From a virus: a stretch of DNA of 23,672 nt. Each line of letters opens with the position of its first letter. The first letter of the stretch is position 1. This document shows positions 21,070 through 23,672 of this stretch, one piece after another. Location: the IMG/VR virus record IMGVR_UViG_3300045107_000076, positions 1-23,672 of that record; one strand, 5' to 3'. The notes beneath the pieces were generated by a model. It saw only the letters and a program-made list of their open reading frames with translations, did no database searches and was not told the origin of the DNA. Made by a program: the position numbers and the translations under genes.

Positions 21070-23672
21070 TCATACACTGCTTTGCGTATATGGTCTGAAT
21101 TTTTAAAATCCCCGCTTACAAATACATTCAATGATTTTTTATTCCTATATGCCTTTGTTAATTCATTCGTCTGCCAGGTAGTTATATCCCTTATTTCCTG
21201 CCTTAGAAATCTTATTTCTTTTGCTGACGCATCTGTCCGGGGTGCGAAATATTGTTTTTCAAATATTCCTGCCGTACTCATTTTTACCACTTCTTCATGA
21301 GGAATGATTTTTGTTCCCTTCTGTAGTTTTCTTAATGTGGGTTGATTGTTTCCGAAAAACATAGAGCCATCGGGAAGTACATACATTTCCGGTCCTTTCT
21401 CATCCGTCAATGCAATTTGATCTTTCGGAACAGTACCGCCTTTTTCATATTTGGGAAGAGGTGTTGAAATGGCTTTTGCTAATTGCAGAGAACCAATAAT
21501 GCCCGCAGCAATAGATTCAGCAACATTTCCCTTTGCCAAAAATTTCATTATAGCAGATGCGGTATTTAGTATAATCTCGGCAATAGAAGCGGCTTTATCA
21601 AATTTTGCTTTTTCAATATCAAGCTGTCTTTGCTTTCTTGCATTCTGTTCTTTTTGTGCCTGCCTTTGTGCTTCGAGAATCTTTAATTTATTTGCCTTGT
21701 CCTGGTCGGCAAGTGTGGAATTATTGATCCGCTGAACTTCTGATTCATAATTTTGCTGTTGCGCATCTTCTATGCTTTGAATATCATTTTTCTGCCTTTC
21801 AATGCTTGCTGACATAATACCAGCAATTTCAGACATAACCGTCTTTGCATAGTCTGCCCATTTTTGAAGTTTTTCAATCTTTTTATTTATTAATTCCTCA
21901 TCAGACTTCTCCTCTCTTTTATTTTCCTCAATTTTATGTTGGGTTAAAAGTGACGTAAGTTTAAGCCTTAACCCATTCAGCTTTGATTCCGCTACACCAA
22001 TGGCATCAAGAGCTGCTTGTTTTTTTATAGGATCATCTATCTGTGCCGCTCTTGCTTTGGCAATTTCAATTTCTGATTGAGCAAATTCAATATCTGCAAT
22101 AAGTATATCCCTGTTTTGGCGGAAAATTATTTCAGCCCTTTTCTTTTGGTATCGTTCTTCATCTTTGGCAAGTTTTTCTTTATTACCAGCATCTTTTTTT
22201 ATTTGCTTTTCATATTTCTTGTCCAGTAGTTCAAGCTCATGAGCATATTCATTATTGATTTCTTCCAACCTTTTTTCCTTTTCCGATTTTCTGTGAGCAT
22301 CATCACCAGAATTTATTCTATCAATGGTTTCTTTAATAGACTTAGCCGATTCTTCCCTTGTCTTTTTTAGTTTTAAAGAAAATTCTTTTTCAAGTTTAAG
22401 AATATCGGAATTTTTTTTGTTTTCCAGTTGCAGTTCATCCTTTTTAAATTTGGTGTTCAAATCTGCAATAGCCTCATTATTGCCTTTGTTTTGAGCAATA
22501 TCAAAATCAAGTTTTTCTTTCAGTAATTGTTTTTCAACATCAAATTGTTTTTTTCTGGCAAGAATCCGGGTAGCAATATCGGCATCGCCATTTTTAGCCA
22601 ATTCTTCCCAGGCATCTTTCATTTCTTCAAGCTGGGCATTGAAATATTCCTTGAGCTTGTGAGATGATTTATCATCATCTTCAAAGTCGAATAATTTGAA
22701 TTTTCCATCTTTGGCGATTTTAGCCGCTTCCGCACGGAATGATTTAAAAATGTCGAGAAAGGATTTTTCTTGTAATTTTAAATTATAGGGTATTCGGCGA
22801 TCAGATATTGTTTTAATCAAAGCATCATACTCTGATTGTAAAGATTGTACTCTTTGTTGGGTATCTTTTGGTAAATCAGATAATGAATGTTTTATTAATT
22901 TTCCATTTTTATCAATTGTTTCACCAACTTTTATTTCAAGTGGAATAATAGCATCTAATTCCTCCTGTATGGCATTCAATCTTTTTATTTCTTCCGTTGT
23001 TCCTTTCTCTAACACATCATCGCTTCTGGTCCCCATTTTAAGCAAAGCCTCTTGTTGTTTTTCTGCAGCTTCGGCTGCTTTACCTAATGCTATATTTGCT
23101 GCCGCCCTTAATAACATAAATTGCAAATATGCATCTGTCTTGTCGGCTAAGTTCTTTTCAACTCCACTTAACGTCTTTACCTGACCAACCGTTTTGCCCA
23201 TCGTTTCGTTATATTCCTTTACTACTTTCTCTTTTTCAATAAACCCATCTTTAGCAAGCTGAACATCTTCTTTTAATTGCTGAACATTCTGGATTGCCTC
23301 GGTATATGCTTTATCTTTTAATGCTTCGGTTAGTTCTTTTTGCTTTTCTTTCATTACATCTATTGACTTGGTGGCGCTTACCAACTTATAGATCAGGAAT
23401 CCTATTGCAGTGGCAACGGCTGTAACCAGGAAAGCTATTCCGGCAAATCGCAAAGCCTTCGTGAGTTTTGATGATGCCGCTTCCGCCGCTACTGTGGCGG
23501 CTGTATTTTTATTCGTTGCCGTTGTGTTTGTATTCGTTGCTACATTTAATAACTCTGTCGCAACTGTGTTTTCTTTTGTGAGGGCTGTGTTTTTCAAAAT
23601 GGCGGCTGTATTGGCTTCCGTTGCTGCTCGACTGGCTTCTTTTCCTCTTAATAAGGCGGCCATGCCTTGTAT
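21066..23672 (-). CDS. Tape-measure protein, 5' end beyond the window
   Basis: The frame is open to the window edge (Ile-Gln-Gly precede the first Met at 23663), so the N terminus is missing. It contains at least 868 residues. Numbered from that Met, residues 12-64 are an Asn/Thr/Ala-rich helical stretch (NTNTTATNKNTAATVAAEAA), 71-94 one membrane-type segment (FAGIAFLVTAVATAIGFLIY), and about 100-690 long charged coiled coil (EKEKRLEEINNEYAHELELL). A small hydrophobic segment (SIAEIILNTASAIMKFLAKG) and a C-terminal domain with GPEMYVLPDGSMFFGNNQPT follow. This helical rod plus membrane segment is how tape-measure proteins of long-tailed phages look. They set tail length and help DNA enter the cell. 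ATGA overlap with the next gene. Confidence 0.85.
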   Translation of the reverse strand: MQGMAALLRGKEASRAATEANTAAILKNTALTKENTVATELLNVATNTNTTATNKNTAATVAAEAASSKLTKALRFAGIAFLVTAVATAIGFLIYKLVSATKSIDVMKEKQKELTEALKDKAYTEAIQNVQQLKEDVQLAKDGFIEKEKVVKEYNETMGKTVGQVKTLSGVEKNLADKTDAYLQFMLLRAAANIALGKAAEAAEKQQEALLKMGTRSDDVLEKGTTEEIKRLNAIQEELDAIIPLEIKVGETIDKNGKLIKHSLSDLPKDTQQRVQSLQSEYDALIKTISDRRIPYNLKLQEKSFLDIFKSFRAEAAKIAKDGKFKLFDFEDDDKSSHKLKEYFNAQLEEMKDAWEELAKNGDADIATRILARKKQFDVEKQLLKEKLDFDIAQNKGNNEAIADLNTKFKKDELQLENKKNSDILKLEKEFSLKLKKTREESAKSIKETIDRINSGDDAHRKSEKEKRLEEINNEYAHELELLDKKYEKQIKKDAGNKEKLAKDEERYQKKRAEIIFRQNRDILIADIEFAQSEIEIAKARAAQIDDPIKKQAALDAIGVAESKLNGLRLKLTSLLTQHKIEENKREEKSDEELINKKIEKLQKWADYAKTVMSEIAGIMSASIERQKNDIQSIEDAQQQNYESEVQRINNSTLADQDKANKLKILEAQRQAQKEQNARKQRQLDIEKAKFDKAASIAEIILNTASAIMKFLAKGNVAESIAAGIIGSLQLAKAISTPLPKYEKGGTVPKDQIALTDEKGPEMYVLPDGSMFFGNNQPTLRKLQKGTKIIPHEEVVKMSTAGIFEKQYFAPRTDASAKEIRFLRQEIRDITTWQTNELTKAYRNKKSLNVFVSGDFKNSDHIRKAVYE

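Overview
The window looks like part of a tailed-phage or prophage genome from a Bacteroidota host, possibly a Chitinophagaceae-like lineage. Every convincing gene lies on the minus strand, so the genome reads from right to left. The host group is inferred from three things. One promoter matches the Bacteroidota consensus (TTTG, 19 bases, TAttTTTG) exactly. Starts are AT-rich and generally lack Shine-Dalgarno sequences. Several secreted proteins have signal peptides ending just before Gln (NAQ, FSQ), which is common in this phylum. No portal, terminase, capsid or integrase gene is visible, so the window is one part of a larger element.

Layout in transcription order. (1) 23672-9716 is the tail and host-recognition block: a tape-measure protein cut by the window edge, a 1202-residue tail-tip or hub-like protein, a 465-residue tail-collar protein, a 1414-residue fibre with an apparent beta-propeller insert, a Gly-rich protein, a lectin-like protein and a 146-residue beta-type protein. 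Several of these carry Sec signal peptides. (2) 9671-7625 is the lysis block: small membrane proteins including a two-segment holin candidate, a probable one-piece spanin (N-terminal lipobox plus C-terminal membrane segment) and an M15-type endolysin. It ends in a good intrinsic terminator. (3) 7497-2698 is the early block. It starts at the Bacteroidota promoter and holds a small HTH regulator, a Met(CAU)-type tRNA, small membrane or lipoproteins, an Mgm101/Rad52-like annealing protein, several unrecognised phage proteins and a replication-initiation-like protein whose linker contains an 11-bp iteron array that may be the origin.

(4) 2600-1 is the unusual part. The genes here are unrelated singletons: a 213-residue unknown, a beta-class DNA methyltransferase, a 122-residue unknown and an 87-residue unknown. 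They are separated by long imperfect palindromes that begin ...AAC and end GTT.... The two ends of each gene unit are inverted copies of each other: 14 of 14 bases around the methyltransferase, 10 of 10 around the 213-residue gene, 10 bases around the 122-residue gene and a partial match around the 87-residue gene. The neighbouring units have different ends. This is the arrangement expected of integron gene cassettes with attC recombination sites, where both ends of a cassette derive from one attC. No integron integrase is visible, so the array resembles an integrase-less attC cluster (CALIN) attached downstream of a phage early operon. The core sequences keep AAC/GTT, but mostly do not fit the classical RYYYAAC/GTTRRRY consensus, so the class is either divergent or uncharacterised.

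How the parts fit together: the early operon regulates, recombines and replicates DNA; the late block builds the tail and lyses the cell; and the cassette array appears to be an exchangeable cargo region on the same strand that could be co-transcribed with the early genes. Function assignments come from reading motifs by eye. No database search was possible.
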